From NCBI GenBank assembly GCA_037176705.1, contig CM073891.1, positions 52,392,571-52,456,570 of the forward strand: a stretch of DNA of 64,000 nt, read 5' to 3'. The notes beneath the pieces were generated by a model. The model saw nothing but the letters and a program-made list of their open reading frames with translations, had not been told where the DNA came from and ran no database searches. Shown here piece after piece: positions 1 to 12,572 of the stretch. The translations under genes and the position numbers were made by a program. The DNA is from Molossus alvarezi (taxonomy: Eukaryota; Chordata; Mammalia; Chiroptera; Molossidae). Every line of letters begins with the position of its first letter. Positions within the stretch are counted from its first letter, which is position 1.

Positions 1-45
1 TTTAGTGTTCAGCTGCTGGCTCTTTACCTTCTCCAGCACCAGGTC
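1..45 (-). CDS. CCDC88C-like: CCDC88C-like exon, 5' part (runs off window)
   Basis: The minus strand shows a splice acceptor (CCCTGCAG) followed by codons for DLVLEKVKSQQLNTK. This matches the Daple segment that follows the large coiled-coil exon (family form DLVLEKLKSQQL). It is in phase 0 with the exon ending at 1987. The exon continues past base 1. Confidence 0.75.
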
Positions 46-1429
46 CTGCAGGGACAGGGTGGGAATAAATGTGGGGCCGGTGTCCAGCAGAAATGGCAGG
101 GAGGGCTGGGCACAGGCCCTTCTCAAGGATGAACAATTGTCTGCCCAAGTTATGGCTAAATCAGGTGTCGTGAGGGCTGGGCGGGCATTTCCATGAGGAC
201 AGGTGAACCTCAAGGACATCTTCCAAGGAGAATGGGTGACCACGCTCTCCCAGCCCTGTGCCAATGACCAGGCCATGCAACCGTGTGCCAGGATGGATCC
301 AGTGAGCTCCAAACACATGATACATGGGTTGGAAGTACTGTTCTGCTGACCTTTAAGTAGCAGGTTAAAAATTTTCCTTTTCAAGGAAGTAACATAACTA
401 AATGTATGTTGCTAAGAATTTGGAACAAAAAGATAAAAGGAGAAGGATTCCATTTTAAATCCTGATTTTGTTTAGTTTTCCAAGTGGGTGCTGCTCTCAC
501 TGAGTTAGTGGACTCAGCCTGTCCACCTCCACTCCCACATCGCTTTGTGGGTCTGCATCCGGCGGCTTCCATGCTCTGCCTGGTGTCCAGCTGTTCGCAC
601 TGGGACAGAGAATGGTGTTCTCCAGACATGCCACCTGCAGATCCCAGCCACCCTGGGGTTGGGTGAAGCCATGCGGACCAGGTCTAGCCTGTGGGCTGGG
701 AGTGGAGATGGGATGTGTCACTTCCCAGCTGCCGCTGATGAGAGCTGCCGTGTGACCTTCCAGAGGCCTTTCCCTGCCATGGCAACTGCCCAAACCTTGT
801 GTTGAGATGGTGGAGCCCTAAGATCAAAGCAGCTGTGTCACAGTCCAGATGACAGGCTCCCAAGAGAGTCACCTGGACTCTGATGGGTGAGAAGTCAGCC
901 GTGATGTGGTCATCCACTGCGACCCTGGGGTTGTCTGTCACTGCAGCACACACTGCCCCAGGCCTACAGAGGCAGGGACTGCAGGTCCACAGCACACTCC
1001 TCTGCCTGCACTGCCTGTCCTCTGGTGAACACGGAGCCCTGTGTCCCCCTCATCTCTGTCCTCTTCTGCCTCTGTGCACAGCTGGAACACACTTCCCACC
1101 TCCATCGTGGCTAAGATCAGACGTGGCACTGAGTTCCGCCCTGTGAAATGTGGCTTTTCTCACTCACTCTCTTTTCACCTACTGGCCACATGCCAAAGAG
1201 CCCAAACAGGGCTCCACTGGGGCATGGCTGAGCCACTGGGTGGAAGAAACCAGCTGCCCGAGTCCCTGTGCGAAGGCCACCTGGGAGCAGCCACACTGAG
1301 CTCAGCACACCTGAGGCTTAACTTCTGTGCAGGGCTGTTCAGATGAATCATTCACCAGAGCAGCTGTTCCCTCGGACATGCTGCAGAAATGCCCTGATGG
1401 CCCAGGCACAAATCCCAGGGAAACCCAAA

Positions 1430-1670
1430 ACACGTCTTTTATCTAGAAACTGCAAGACGTTTATACCCTTTGGTCCCATAATTACACTTCTAGGGATGAT
1501 CCTAAGAATAAAGATACACATGTGCAAGGATGTCCAACATTATTTAAAATGCTAAAAATATTGGAAACAACCTAAATGCCAAAACATGAATTACAGTAAG
1601 TCTATAGAATTAATATCAGTCATCCATTAAAAATCATGGGTCATGGCTTAAAGCCTATGTAATGTAATGA
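1430..1670 (+). repeat. old L1 3'-region fragment
   Basis: The run 'ccataattacacttctaggg' and the following 'ggaaacaacctaaatg' are the ORF2 C-terminal signature of ancient mammalian L1, heavily diverged here. It is much older than the L1 copies further right. Confidence 0.6.
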
Positions 1671-1726
1671 GAAAAGGTGCAATAACTACAAAACACATAG
1701 GGTCAAGATGCAGAGAGTAGGGTGTC

Positions 1727-1752
1727 GTGTGTGTGTGTGTGTGTGTGTGTGT
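1727..1752. repeat. (GT)n microsatellite
   Basis: About thirteen near-perfect GT units, directly seen. Confidence 0.9.
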
Positions 1753-1986
1753 ACATGCAGGCATGACAGTGGTTGTCTCTGGGCAGTAAGTGAACAGCTG
1801 GCTATCACTTAATTCTTTGTACCTTCCAGCAATACCCTGTTTAGAACCAGGGAAAACATTAAAGGAGGACACAGAGTCCCACTTCTATTCCAGAGCACCC
1901 CCTACAGCATGCCCCTGCCTCTCTGGACAAAGACATCAACCCTACCATTTTCCTCGGTAAGTGGAGGTTGCCTGCACCCAGCTCAC

Positions 1987-3018
1987 CACTCTCAGGGTCC
2001 TCAGCCTCTTCATGTGAGTGGTGACTTCCTTGGTGAAGTGTCTGTTGTTCTTCTCCAGCTCCTTAAGCTCGGTGGCCACATCCTTGCAGTGCGCCATCTC
2101 CTGGTTCAGAGCTATAGACAGCTTGGTGGTTCTATCATCCAAGTCTGCACCCTCCAGCTCCACCTGCTGCTGTGGCTGCTTCACCGCCTCTTCCAGCAGC
2201 TTCTTGTCTTTCTCCAGCTGGGCCACCTCCTGCTCCAGGGCTTTGTTGTCCTCAGTCCACTCTAGCTGCTTGTTGGCCAGGTGCTGGGCCTCCAGGTCCT
2301 GTTGCTGGGCCAGGTTTTCTGCCTGCGGCTCCAGGAGCTCTTGCTGCAGGGCCTGCGCCTTTTGGCTGCTGCTGTCCAGACTCTGCCGCAGCTGCATATT
2401 CTCAGCACTCACATTCTGGGGGCTGAGCCCTAGGCTCTCCCACTTCCTGCTCAAGGCCTCCAGGTCCTCCTCCTCCTGCTCAAGCTCCTGGTTCTGCATC
2501 TCGATCTGAGCCATATTGGCCCTCGTGAATCTCATAGTCTCCACCATCCTGCGCAGCTTTAGGTTCTCTTCATTCAGCTGCTTGTTCTCCTGCTCCAGCC
2601 CCTCTAGCTGCACTGACATGTTCTGCAGGGTGTCCACAGACTTGGACAGTTCCTGGTTCTCCAGCCTGAGGCCCTGGTTCTCACACTCTAGAGCATCCAT
2701 ATTCTCGGTGGTCATCATTGTCAGGAGGGTGAAATCCTGGGCCAGCTTCTTGTTCTCCTTCTCCAGCCAGTGCAGCTTCTTCTTCAGCTCCTCTACTTGC
2801 TTCACCCTCTCCTGCATCTGCTCCATGTCCCGCTGCAGAATCTGCTTCTCAAACTGCAGCTTGCTGAGCTTGCGGCTGGTGTCTGTAACTGTCAGCTGGA
2901 GGACTTTGTTCTCTTCCTTGATGTTTTTTGTGTAGGCCTCACTGATGCCCAGTGATGCCTCCTGCAGCAACAGCATTGATTGATTGAGAAGATCCTTGTC
3001 TTTTTCAAGAACCTGGAT
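1987..3018 (-). CDS. CCDC88C-like: CCDC88C-like large coiled-coil exon, 344 codons
   Basis: This single 1,032-bp exon is open from acceptor to donor. It starts IQVLEKDKDLLNQ after a CTGCAG acceptor and ends ...KRLRTLRV before GTGAGC. Heptad-rich sequence rich in Leu, Glu, Gln and Lys runs through it with no break, so it should form one long parallel coiled coil. Daple landmarks include LEKENKKLAQDF, MRFTRANMAQIEMQNQELE, VSAENMQLRQSLDSSSQKAQ and ALEQEVAQLEKDKKLLEEAV. The last codon is GTG (Val) where Daple has Glu. Length and phase equal what the family needs to join the flanking exons. Against a conserved orthologue, the segment around LSRKWESLGLSPQNVSAEN has drifted noticeably but keeps frame, which argues against a neutrally decaying pseudogene. 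Confidence 0.82.
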
Positions 3019-3274
3019 CTGCAGGAAAACATAATGGAAACGACATAGGCGGCTGCACAAATGCATTTCAGTGATTTGGGTAAGAACTGGGAGACTAAAG
3101 TGCAGGTCTGGAAACAGTGTGCCACCGTGTGCCCAGCAGAAGTCCTGATGATTCCCAGATGCCTGATTTAGACACAAGGAGACCCCCACTGACACAGTTC
3201 AAGTCCAAATACATTCATAGCAGCGGGATGATCTAGAAACATAAACCACATCTCTTTCTTGAGACAATGAAAGT

Positions 3275-3504
3275 GCCCTGGCTGGTTAGGCTCAGTGTTA
3301 GAGCAAGGGCCCAGGAACTGAAGAGTTGCAGATTCTACTCCAGGTCAAGGGCATGCACCTGGGTTGCAGGTTTGATCCCCAGCCCTAGTCAGGGCTGTGA
3401 GGGAGGCAACCAGTCATTGTGTTTCTCTCACATCAATGTTTTTCTCTCTTTCTCTCTCCTTCCCTCCCTCTCTCCCACTCTGTCCAATAAATCAATAGAA
3501 TAGC
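3275..3504 (+). mobile_element. VES-type SINE
   Basis: It has the head GCCCTGGCTGGTTAGGCTCA, an internal promoter B-box-like GGTTTGATCCCC, a (TC)-rich segment and an AATAAATCAATA tail. It lies in an intron of the CCDC88C-like gene, antisense to it. Confidence 0.85.
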
Positions 3505-4550
3505 ATTCTTGGGTGAAGATAAAAGAAATGATAATAAAACAAATCAATGAAAGGACTCCCTTGCTGCTTTCTGTCCTGGTCTTCAGGAAGCTCTCTGCCT
3601 GTGCAGACACCACAGGTGATCTTCCCTCCACCTTCAGGACTCACCATCCTCACCCCTCCTGCAGCCTCCCTGGCCCCTTGTCATCCTCCCGGGCTCAGCG
3701 TGAGAGCCAGCCCCTCAGAGAAGCTGCACCATGATTCTAAATGCCCTGCACCTCACAGGACTTTAGGTCTAAGTTTATTCCCCCAAGAGTACATGTCTGA
3801 AGTCCCCTGTCATTCTGCCTTCTGCACTGTGAGCCACATCAGGGTGGGGCCCTGCCTGTCTTTCCACTACACACAGCACCATCCCAACCCCTTGTTTTGC
3901 TCTACTAGAGATGGTCAAAACCACAAGTTCTTGGCACCCAGCCTCCCTTGCAGCTCGGGATAGTCATGTGTCGAGCTTGGCCAAAGAGATGGGGAGGCCT
4001 TCCCTTTGCCCCTTCACTCTCCACTTTCTTTCAGCCCATTTCTTGGAAGGTACAACAGCCACTGCCAAGACTGGCTGAGCAGGAAGAGACGAGCCTGGAT
4101 CCTGGGTGGCGTCACTGAGCCACTGCCCCAGCACTGGACTGCATACCCTGGGACTTACTGTAGTTGAGAAAAATCAACCCTGGGGATTCCCAGGTCCTCA
4201 GCATGATGCAGGACATCTGGAGCATGACCATCTTTTATCCTGCGGGGCTGCCTGTGTGCTGCAGGACACTTAGCAGCATCCCTGGTCTCTACCCATCACC
4301 ACCAGGATCACCTCCTCTCTCCTCCCCCAAGTCATGACAATCAAACACAAATCACTGGTGCCCCTGGGAGGTAAAATCTGTCCCTGAACCTCAACTGCGG
4401 TTCAGAATTGATGGCCTGAGCTACAGCTGAGCGAGAAAACTGGTAACCCACGTATCCCTACTAATCAATGGCCAGGACACGGCCATGACCCTGGACTATT
4501 CCTCTTGTGGGCAGGGCTTCCAGGGGAGAAACTGGCTCTGGAGGGCCTAC
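3505..4550. other. intron, no gene seen
   Basis: GC-rich intronic sequence between the large exon and the 46-codon exon. Apart from the SINE at its right-coordinate start I see no recognisable element. An open frame at 3,547-3,963 has proline/serine-rich, low-complexity content and no splice support. Confidence 0.5.
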
Positions 4551-4688
4551 CTGCCTCATGCTGTCCGCTCTCAGCATCTGCATGTCAGACAGCATCTGCT
4601 CTTTTTCTTCAAATAGCTCCTCACTGAAGCTCTGGAGATCATTGATGGTCTGCTTCTCACCCTCGAGCTCATGCTGCAACTTTTCAAT
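4551..4688 (-). CDS. CCDC88C-like: CCDC88C-like exon, 46 codons
   Basis: It is read from a CTGTAG acceptor as IEKLQHELEGEKQTINDLQ and ends ...ADSMRQ before GTAGGC. It matches the Daple segment IEKLQ..LEREKQ...L.....EEL..EKEQ. Both ends are phase 0. It joins SNK| upstream and |IQVLEKD downstream exactly as in the family. Confidence 0.82.
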
Positions 4689-4699
4689 CTACAGAGCCA

Positions 4700-7600
4700 G
4701 AGACCCAGCGCATAGAAAAGTCAGTTTCACCAGCAAACTATGTTTTAAAGCAAATCCAAAACTGTCAGCCCCATAGAAAACTTCAACAGGACTATTCTCC
4801 AGGAAAACCTTCTTCCCGCCCACTTCTTGGGGAGATGCAACAGCCACTGCTGAGACTGGCTGAGCAGGAAGTGGGGAGCCTGGCTCCTGGGTGGCCTCTG
4901 TGAGCTGCTGTCCCTGTCCAGGTCTTGTTCTGCAGTGACCTCCCCACACCCGTGACCACTGACAGCCCACAGAGTGCAATGCCAGCTCAGGGCAGAGAAA
5001 GGGCATGTGCCTCCCCACTCCTCACCCCCCTTCTTCCATCTTTGGCCGTGTCTACTATCCGGAGGGTCAGGCCACATGCCCCGGGACCAACAGCCAGCAC
5101 TGTTGGATGCCTTGCAGGGACATCACCAGGTTGGTGACATTCCTACTCATCCAGCTGCTCAGAGCGGTCTCTGCTGTCTCTCCTTCCTCTCATCCCCCAA
5201 GTAAGTGCATCCCCAAGGCCTGTCCTCTTTCCCCACATGGCTCCCCCTCCATACCCCACAGCCCCTGTGAACATGCCGGAGTCTCTGACCTACTGGGTCT
5301 GCGCTGGGGCCCAAGAGTCTGCATGCTTGACCTGTTATCCTGATGCCGCTGGTTCAGGACACTGGCTCTGAACTCAACAATGGGTCTCCAAGGCAAAGTT
5401 CAGATGGTTCTAAGCTTCTAAAGGCCTCAAAACTCAGGCACGTATTAGCACCTCTGGGCATGGATTCTGAGATGTCCTGCAACCCAGGGAGCAGCCAGGA
5501 CCCAGACTCGCCTCTATACACCTGTCTGGGGCGTGGCTTGGCACAGGTGGTTTACCCAACTCCTCGAGGGTTTGCTGCTCTAACACCAGCTCTGCCCACT
5601 TCTCTGGGGTGAGGGCCACCTGCATTTACCCCAAGCTGTGGGTGCTGTACAAGTCTCCTCTGGAGGAAGCAGCTGGGCAAGCTTCCTCCCAATGGGGGGG
5701 GGGCACATTCCTGTCCTCACATCACCCTGTCAGCACACCAGGCCCTGCTCCAACATGAGGACACAAGGATGGGGGAGCCTCACCTGGCCTATGCCAAGAG
5801 CAAAATGCGCTACAACCTACCATGTGTCTGAGTCTTTCTCAAAAGCAAGAACATTTTTCATATCCTTCCTTATCGGTGCCCCACTTCCTAGCATGCGGTC
5901 TGAGCTCATGAGGAAACCAGGCATCTCCCCGATGGCAGTGCCTATGCCTGAGAAAGTGGCCCTGAGGAGGAGGCACTGAGCAGTTGTCCTCAACCACCAT
6001 TCAGAGAAGGGCCCGGGGCTCAGAGAGTCCAGTGACTTGCCCGTAGCCCATAGTGGGGATGCGCAGAGCTCAGACACACAGCGGTAGGCCGACCCCAGCC
6101 TTGCTCACTCTGTGGGGGCCTGTGGTGTGTGCCCCAACCCCCATCTTGCACCCCATCCTTACTGTTAATACTTACCACCACGGCTCCTTTCCTCCCAGAG
6201 AAAGAAGTGTTATTCCAACCTTTGCACTTCTGATTGAAGTTTGAAGACATAACTGCCCCCTGTCCCCCCGACCACTGCTGGTTGCCCTGTGTTTCTCCTT
6301 GTCCACTTCTTGCTGTGGGACTTGCGTCCCTACTCTTGTCCATCCCTAGAAGACCTCGGTTTTCCTAGGGAGAGCTCGCTGGGCTGAGATGTGAGTTGTC
6401 TCAGAGAATTTCCTGTTCTCCCCCAAGTACCAGGCTCAGGCCAAGGGCTCATGTGATGAGGATCCAGGACCCCAGAGCACACATGTGCCCGGGACCTGCC
6501 TCAGTCCATGCATCCCAGAGTGGCCATGTTGTCTGGATGGTTCAGTGTTGGGCCATGTTCCTATAGCGCTCAGCCATGGCCGAGACATACCATCCGTCTG
6601 AAGTTAGGGAGGACCAGTGATGTGCCAGGCTCAGGGACGATCGCAGCACCAGCCCTGGTGGGGCGGCACAGATGGATTCAGGAAGGAGCAGCGCTCTGGT
6701 GAGCAGAAGGGTCATAGTCCCAGGATGCCTGGACCACACACAGGACAGCTCTGGTCTGAGGACTGCAGCACCGCCCTATTCCCAGGGCCTCTGAGCCCAG
6801 TCCTGCCTCCCAGGGCTGGGGCAGGATGGCCACGGTGTCTTCCTAGGGAACCGGTGCACAGAGGAGGCAGGAGTGGGACCCGAGACACAGGGGGATGAGT
6901 CATGCTGGAGGTGAGGGCACACCGCCAGTCCAGTTTGTGCTGAGGGGGGACAGGAGAGGATCCAAGGGCAGGAGAAGGGTCATCGGTCATGTCTGAGGCC
7001 TCCTGGGAGCTGGGCCCGATGGGTACCTCGCGGGCCTTCTGCGGCAGACCCTGAGGACCCACCAAGTTGGAGAATCTCATCTCTCTCAAGGTCAATTCTC
7101 TTTCATCCTGGCTGAGGTTCCATTGCCATTTAGAGAGACATGACCTGTGCCCGGCCCACATGACTTGACAAAACCCAAACTGTCTGGTGGCTTTCCCTGT
7201 GCTGCGCTGCCTGAGAGAAGGCACAAGACGGCTTCCTCTCGTCCCACAAGGAGAGGACAAATGATGTGGCAGCTGCTCCGATGGGAGGCACATGGTGCTT
7301 CACAGGGACAGAGGAGCGAGTGACAAAACCTTGGACCTTTCAGGAGAGACCTGGAGACACCACCTCTCAGGGGAGGGACAGTCCCAATTCTCACCCACAG
7401 AAGAAGGACCAGCAGAGCACGACCAGCAGAACCCCCGTCTCCTGTCTGCGCCCATGTCCCTCCCACTGCCGGTGCAACCTCAGTATTTGACACTGGCAGG
7501 ACTCACGGGCAGTAGGACAAACACCCAGACACCCAAAGAGCACCAGAGTGCTCCTTCCCTCCCTCACCAATACCTGGCCCCTGGTCAAGGGGTGTTCAGA

Positions 7601-8302
7601 GCCTGCCGTGCAGCTGTGCCCTCCTCGGTCTGTCCATTTGTGCCCATGCCCTCTGCCCCATCCTGGCCTCTCCATGGCCCTTCCTGCCATGTGAATGGAG
7701 GCCCTCCTACCTGCAGGACATGCCTGCTTGGGAAGCCTGCCTGTGCTCAGAGGTCTGTGTCCCACTGTGCTCCTGGGAAGACCCCGGGTGGTCCTGAAGG
7801 GACAGGAGGCTGAGCCATCTCTTCTTCCTCATCCCATCCACTGAATGGAGAGAGTGAGCCTGGTCTCGTTCTACCCCCAGCAGAGCCCTAGATGGCCCCT
7901 CCGTAGTCCTGCACACACACCTTCATGTCCTGCTTCACGGCTTCTCACCCACGGCCCACCCACTGCTTCTCATCAGGGCTGCTCTCTGCATTCAGCACCC
8001 ACTCGGTGCTGGACCCCTGACCTACACCCCTCATGCCATCTTCTCATACCTATTCGGTGGGTACATCATTAACCCCATTTCACAGAGGAGGCAACGTGAC
8101 ACACAGGCCAATCCTGTCCAGTCACACAGCTGCGGAAACACGTCATGCTTCCTTGTGACTCCTCAGTGATCACTCTTGTCCCTCTGTCACAGCTGTGCTG
8201 TCACTGGATCTGCATCCTCCCAGCTGCGTATCCTCGCCGACTCCTGGGTGCTCCACGTGGCCGCCTCCATGCCGGTGAGTTCCCGACACCACCCCTGGTT
8301 AC
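4700..8302. other. long intron, mostly unrecognised
   Basis: About 3.6 kb of GC-rich intron. It contains a G-run at about 5,694-5,702 and an MIR relic near 8,010-8,140. Many short open frames occur on both strands because stop codons are rare in GC-rich DNA. None has splice sites, a repeated codon pattern or a recognisable protein. Confidence 0.5.
8010..8140 (-). repeat. MIR relic
   Basis: The text 'aaccccatttcacagagg' followed by 'cagtcacacagctgcgg' is the reverse complement of the MIR core. Highly diverged. Confidence 0.65.
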
Positions 8303-8478
8303 CTTGTTGCTGAGCTGCTGGTTCTCCTCCTCCAGCTCCCTGCACCTGAGGCTGCTCTCCTCCAGCACCAGGGACCCATCCCGGATGGTGCTCTGTAGGC
8401 TCTGTCTCTCCTTCTCCAGCTTCAGGATGTGGCTGGAGGCACATTCTTTGACCTCAAGCATAGAGGACTTCCTGGAGG
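8303..8478 (-). CDS. CCDC88C-like: CCDC88C-like exon with a 3-residue deletion
   Basis: The acceptor CCCTTTAG is followed by CC, which completes a split Ala codon from the exon at 11,418. The frame then reads [20 protein letters not shown], continues to [20 protein letters not shown] and ends SNK before GTAACC. Daple has a slightly longer stretch between LQSTI and SLVLEES, so about three residues are missing here without loss of frame. Exon length is 176 bp (58 codons plus 2 bases). Confidence 0.82.
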
Positions 8479-9709
8479 CTAAAGGGCAGAGGCAGGTCAG
8501 AGCCTGGATTCCAGGGGCCTTGGCTGCCACTCTCTCTACCCAACCCTGAGGTGGCCATAGAGGTGAGGGGCCTGGGATGGGCTCGCGTAGCTCAGCTGGG
8601 TGCTCTCCCTTTTCACAGGGTGCTATTGCTGTCAGCACCTGAAGGTTCCTCAGGAAGTTAGGCCCTGCTACTGGCTCAGATGAGGTCTGTTAGGGGAGCA
8701 ACTCAGAGCCTAAGAAGAAAGCAGGTGACCTGGAGAAGCCCATGCAAAAGTTCAACACCATGGAACTGCTAGAACCACTTTTTACCAAGTTCTAAGCTGA
8801 CTGCCAAATTGAGGATTTTAGAGACTAATAGAGATGGCAAACAGATGACATTTCTTTGCCATCCTGAGAGCAGAGGGAGTCTGGGCTGGCTCAGCTGGGA
8901 GGGAGCAGACACAAAAAATGACTAGGATGTCTGCCAGGAAAGCGGTTGGTTTGCACATGCCCAGGACTTGCCATCCCTGAATAAGGTCCTTTGGACAGAG
9001 GTTTCATGTTGTAATTTCACACTATATTGGAGAAAGAATGAGATGGTATATGTAAACTGTTTAAAAACTCTAAGGTAGATGAAAACATAAGTCAGATTAA
9101 AAAAAGGCAGATTTTGTACTTTGATTTTACACAGCTTAACTGCAAATAGAAAAGGTAGCACGGACTTAAGGAGATAAGGCGTCCTCGGCCCCACCTGCCA
9201 CCACCAGGTGTGTGACTTTAGGTAAACCCTGGGGCTTTTTCAGGAGAAAAAAATGAAGGAACATATGAGCCCTCGAAAGAGAGGTCAGGGCGGCCTCTGC
9301 CCTTGTTTCTCCAGTGCCAATCCTCAGCCCTGGGAGACTTGTCAGACTGTATTGCTGACATGGCTGCACCCCACCTGCTTCTTATTCATCACCACACATA
9401 GAGGGATGGCATTCATAGCAGGTTTTTCAAGCTTATAACAAAATATGTGTGTTCAGTAACTCAGCATGATCATAGAGATGAAAAAGAATCCGCATCCCAC
9501 TCTGAGTTCTCATCCAAAAAGACCCAAGCAACAGGAATTGCACCATCGAGAGGCCCCGACCCCATCCCAGTGCTAACCACACACAAACACTCATGTTCCC
9601 AACATACAATGTGTGAGCGGCTTCGTCCTGACAAGGCTACAAAGACAAACTGAAACTCCACCCATTCACATCTGATCGTTCAAATGGCACCTTTGCAGCA
9701 TTCACTTCA

Positions 9710-9860
9710 AAAACAACATTTAAAAAAATTGTGGTGAAATATATCCACATAGATTTTACCATTGTAACCCTTTTTCAGTGTACAGTTCTGTGCGTTAGCT
9801 ATATTCCCACTGTTCTGCATCACAACCGTCCCTCTCCAGACTTTTTCATAATCTCACACT
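9710..9860. repeat. old L1 fragment
   Basis: Contains 'gtggtgaaatatatccacat' and 'tttaccattgtaaccctttt', a familiar ancient L1 segment. Orientation was not resolved. Confidence 0.5.
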
Positions 9861-10084
9861 GAAGTTCTGTGCTCACGGAAGATCACTCTGAAGGTTCTCC
9901 AAGTTCAACAATGGAGTTGATTACAAGCCTCATTTCCATAAAAGCCAGTGACTCAGAGACAGTTATGATGACACAACAGTTTATTGGGGAAACAGTCAAT
10001 GGTTCTTTACTGGGTGCTACACTCATGAGCACCCCGAGAGCCAGAGTAATGGGACATCTTTTAGTGAGGCAAAGGCTCTAAGAA

Positions 10085-10275
10085 CAGCATCCCTTACTGC
10101 TGCCCCACGGGCCAGGCACTGTCTCCTCTCACAAGATATGCAGGGCAAACCTGTGAAGCAGCCTCACCACCCCCGTTTTGCAGAGAAAAAACTGAAGTTT
10201 AAAGGAGGTCACCAAGCTAACAAGTGACCGTGTCAGGACTTTGAGCCAGGTCTTTCTGACTCAAGAAGCCACCAC
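10085..10275 (-). repeat. MIR relic
   Basis: It shows 'ttttgcagagaaaaaactga' and then 'gagccaggtctttctgactc', the reverse complement of the MIR core and 5' half. Confidence 0.7.
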
Positions 10276-11417
10276 ACCACTCATGAAAAATTATATTCAT
10301 GCTTTGTTCATTACCTGCCAGCTAAGCAGGAGGAGCTGGGAACATCCAGAATAAACCACGCTCACTGACCTGAAAGGGCTCACAAACTATACTGAGCAGC
10401 CTGAACCAGTGAGGCTTCCAACCCCATCAGACACCTTGCCTCTTACAGAAACACATTTGGTCTGAGCTGGTCCTCACCAGCCTGCACTACTTTTGTGCTC
10501 CGCCAGAGGGCAGTGGTCCTCCCCATGAACCTGAACTCCCAGAGCCAGGATCCCACCCTCTGCCCAGATTAATAATTTAATGAACTGATTTTAGGTTTGA
10601 AACTGATGGAACCTCTTGAAGAGAAGGAATATCCAGCTGCTTTCAACAGCCTTTCCGTGATTCTTTGGAAAATTTATCAGAAATGATAAAGCAGCCCCCT
10701 CCCCAAACCAGCCTAAAGCCTTCTGTGCTGGGTGAAGTGCTAGGTAAACATTGACTCACTCTCCCAGGGACATGTGTGCCTGTGTTTGAACACAGGAATG
10801 GGCTTATTGTTTGCCGCGTGCTGAGGCTTCCTGTTGCACTGAGGACTGCCTCCCTACCCACCTTCCACACCTCATCTGGGGTACAGGGCAGGGACCAGAA
10901 CACAAGGAGCAGAGGAAGAGGCCTGGGTTTCCTGAGAAGCAGCTACTTAGCAGCCCCAACCCAGGGAGACAGAGAGCAGAGTGCATCCATCCTGCCCAAT
11001 TATGCAAATGAACCAAGGAAATAATGCCCAGGAAATATTCTCCATTTATAATGGACATCAGTGACCACTGGGGACATCTCCTGCCCCCCAGAGTTTCAGT
11101 CATCTATGGAGAGATCTAACATGCCCCCAGGCTGTCAGCATGCTGTAATCTGGGCTCCCCTGGGACTGTCCATGTGGAATCTGAGAAATCTGGCAACACC
11201 TACTTTGTATTTTATGTCCTGACATCAAGGCTGCTAGACCCTAATGTTCTCCTTGGGGAGATCGCAATGAAAGGGTTGCAAATGGCCGTTGAATAAACTC
11301 CTATGTACATGGAGTGAGGATGGGCTGACACCCAAGATTCACAGCCAAGGTTTCAGCCCCTGAATGAGGAAGAAGCTACAGCCAGGCTAAATCCCAGGCA
11401 CCACGGTGGCTGCCTAC

Positions 11418-11574
11418 CATCTGAAAGGTCATCCAAGAGGTCTGTGTTCTCAGACAGCTGCTCCAGCTCCCAGACCACGTGGGCGGACTCACTCATGCAC
11501 TGTTTCTGTTGGGTCTGGAGGACCATGTTCTCTTCCAAAAGTTCCTCCATGCGTTTCTGGCCTGCGTCCTGTTC
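11418..11574 (-). CDS. CCDC88C-like: CCDC88C-like exon, 52 codons plus 1 base
   Basis: It begins after a CACTAG acceptor as [19 protein letters not shown] and ends ...[10 protein letters not shown] plus one G before GTAGGC. It aligns with the Daple segment ...[26 protein letters not shown]. The sequence [18 protein letters not shown] differs from Daple by a few residues and by a small in-frame change. Phase 1 at the donor fits the next exon. Confidence 0.82.
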
Positions 11575-12178
11575 CTAGTGCAGGATGAGGGGAAATCTGA
11601 GGATGCAGCCTGGGGCCATTTCTGGACAGGTTCTGACCCTGGGCATCTACTTCATTCCCCAGGATGAAGGGGCTCCATGTGCCTGCCCACCTCCAAACAC
11701 ACAGAAATGCATAGAAATGACTCCAGCCCGGGACCGAGCTTAAGAGTTACACTCACTAAAAGATATGTTGACCCAGTTACCTAGGTGAGGAAGAGACCTG
11801 AGGTCTCTCACTGAGTGCTGTCTGATCAGAGTGACACAGCACAATCCTTTAAAGCCATATGGTGACCGGCAGCTTTGTGGCCCCATAGCAGGCCTCACAC
11901 ACCTTGGAACAACCATGGAGACTCACACATCACAGCTCAACCCACACCACAGACACCAGCCCTAACCCACAGATGTCCATCCTCACAGAAAAGTAACACA
12001 GCAGTCAAGCCCCATGTGTCTTGTGGGTGTTAAGTGGTGCCCACCGAAACTGCTCATCTTAGCAAGCAACTCTCGGCACTCAACAGGCCACACCAGGAGC
12101 TGCACATGGGAGAAGGGCACAGCATCACCCTGGAGCTGCCCCCATCTGTTTCACACGTGCTGACAGCAGCTGTAATAC

Positions 12179-12325
12179 CAGTTCCAGGTGGCGAAGCTTA
12201 GATTTAAGCTGCAGGTTCTCTGTCTCCAGCTCCTCAACTTGATTGCGCCAGGCCCGAGCCACAGTGAGCTGTTCCTCCAACATGGACTTGGCTTCCATTA
12301 AAATGCTGTTTTGCTTTCTCAGCTC
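12179..12325 (-). CDS. CCDC88C-like: CCDC88C-like exon, 49 codons
   Basis: It reads from a TGACCAG acceptor as [20 protein letters not shown], continues [20 protein letters not shown] and ends before GTATTA. It matches the Daple segment EEL..DN..LIE.KAMLEEQL.AAR...[15 protein letters not shown]. Both junctions are phase 0. Confidence 0.83.
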
Positions 12326-12572
12326 CTGGTCAGCAAAAACATACATGAGAACCGTCAGAGTAAGGCACTCGGTTCATGACCACAGCGCTCTTCCAGGCAC
12401 GTGGACCCAAACCACCACCTCGGGATAAACCTGCTGCCCTGGGAAGTTCTGTCTCCACCTTTTAGCACCTGCACCTTTTTCACTAGGCCAGGTCCAATGG
12501 ACCTTATGGAAAAATATCCCCGAATCAAGAAATGATTTACATTTGGGAAAGAAAACACTTACTCAGTGTCTA

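Larger units (their letters stand above)
46..1986. other. intron of the CCDC88C-like gene
   Basis: GC-rich intronic sequence. It holds an old L1 fragment at about 1,430-1,670 and a GT microsatellite at 1,727-1,752. I see nothing gene-like in the first 1.3 kb; the short open frames on both strands there have no splice or codon support. Confidence 0.6.
8490..11417. other. intron with L1 and MIR relics
   Basis: 2.9 kb between exons. It contains an old L1 3'-end relic at about 9,710-9,860 and an MIR at about 10,085-10,275. The rest is unrecognised. Confidence 0.5.

Noticed and set aside
1909..2935. Long plus-strand open frames opposite the large coiled-coil exon
   Set aside because: Ser/Cys/Leu-rich shadows of the minus-strand Daple exon; no splice or family support.
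6712..7813. Overlapping open frames of 124-193 codons on both strands
   Set aside because: GC-rich intron with few stops; translations are low-complexity and lack splice structure or recognisable motifs.
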